From: Eriocheir sinensis | Lineage: Eukaryota; Arthropoda; Malacostraca; Decapoda; Varunidae | Length of the DNA: 64,000 nt | Reading direction: 5' to 3' | NCBI RefSeq assembly: GCF_024679095.1 | Contig: NC_066520.1 | Location: 17,667,831-17,731,830 of the forward strand | In this document: positions 63,502 through 64,000 of the stretch, piece after piece | Numbering within the stretch: the stretch's first letter is position 1 | How the letters are laid out: each line of letters starts with the position of its first letter | Notes under the pieces: model-generated | Told to the model about the DNA's origin: nothing | Database searches by the model: none | Seen by the model: only the letters and a program-made list of their open reading frames with translations | Translations under genes and position numbers: made by a program

Positions 63502-64000
63502 TCTCCCACTCTCACTTAAATGTATATATAACGCACCACATCACCCTGAGGCTTCATATTTATTTGGCAAGACACCAGTAAAAACTCGCACAGCCACAAA
63601 ATCCCAATGCTATGAACTTCAAACATGTGTGAGTAATGTTTACCCGCGCCTTGCCATACGGCACCCGAGGGCGGGCAGGTAACCTTGAGCCGAGCCAGGC
63701 TATAATATGGGCGGGCCCGGGTGGGCAAATGTTTACGGAGGTGATCACTTTGCCGGGCCGGGCTTCATGCGATCCTCGCGATACATATATCCCGAGAGTT
63801 CATTTCTTTATTTTTTTTCGTATTGCATGTTTGTATTTCAACAAAACCATTAGTAGATTACCGTCCGTCAGTGTGTGTGTGTGTGTGTGTGTGTGTGGCC
63901 TTGTAACACCAGTATCAAAACATAGCCATCCGTTTTTGGTCGAAATTATACACCAGCGACAACCATCACGAATATACTCCGGCGAAGGAAACCCAAGCCC
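63502..64000. other. No gene seen; GC-rich patch and (GT)n
   Basis: 63640-63780 is rich in GGGC/CCGG words, and a GT run lies at 63871-63896. No domain or exon recognised. Confidence 0.5.

Overview
The window looks like nuclear DNA of an arthropod, most likely a decapod crustacean. Three things point there: very dense dinucleotide and trinucleotide microsatellites, a degenerate interstitial tract of the arthropod telomere repeat TTAGG, and several families of non-LTR retrotransposons and a tRNA-derived SINE of kinds I know from crustacean genomes. The species call is inference. Real coding sequence is sparse, and long open frames are mostly translations of simple repeats.

Positions 1-34600 contain no gene I can support. 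They hold microsatellites ((TC)n, (CA)n, (TTG)n/(TTC)n, (TA)n and others), several local tandem arrays with periods of 15, 26, 126 and roughly 120-150 bp, and two copies of a dispersed SINE-like repeat. A GC-rich stretch near 19.5-20.1 kb could be a promoter, but the evidence is weak.

From about 34.6 kb a plus-strand gene may begin. There is a 51-codon coding exon at 34675-34827 with a good translation-start context and a GT donor. Three well supported exons of a PPM/PP2C protein phosphatase of the PPM1E/PPM1F type follow at 48841-48984, 54197-54293 and 56401-56565. Their splice phases agree exactly, and they carry the GDS, SRAIGD and CDGLWD motifs. The exon with the DGHGG metal-binding motif and the final exon with the SDN motif were not found, so the link to the 34.7-kb exon is unproven. 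A small secreted acidic protein of unknown function lies on the minus strand at 45293-45681, inside the putative first intron.

Mobile DNA fills much of the rest. A 5'-truncated CR1-type LINE (39741-41717, minus strand) has landed inside a tandem array; it has one frameshift and a substituted catalytic aspartate. Between 57.1 and 62.1 kb there is a cluster of decayed elements: a minus-strand LINE with RNase H remnants, an RTE-like reverse transcriptase carrying a 29-bp minisatellite, a hAT-like miniature element, and a second LINE with a tRNA-derived SINE nested in it.

The most striking unexplained structure is a perfect inverted repeat at 35741-35872, with 62-bp arms and an 8-base loop. Next is a local duplication that copies the intron/exon border of the phosphatase exon about 237 bp upstream of the real one.
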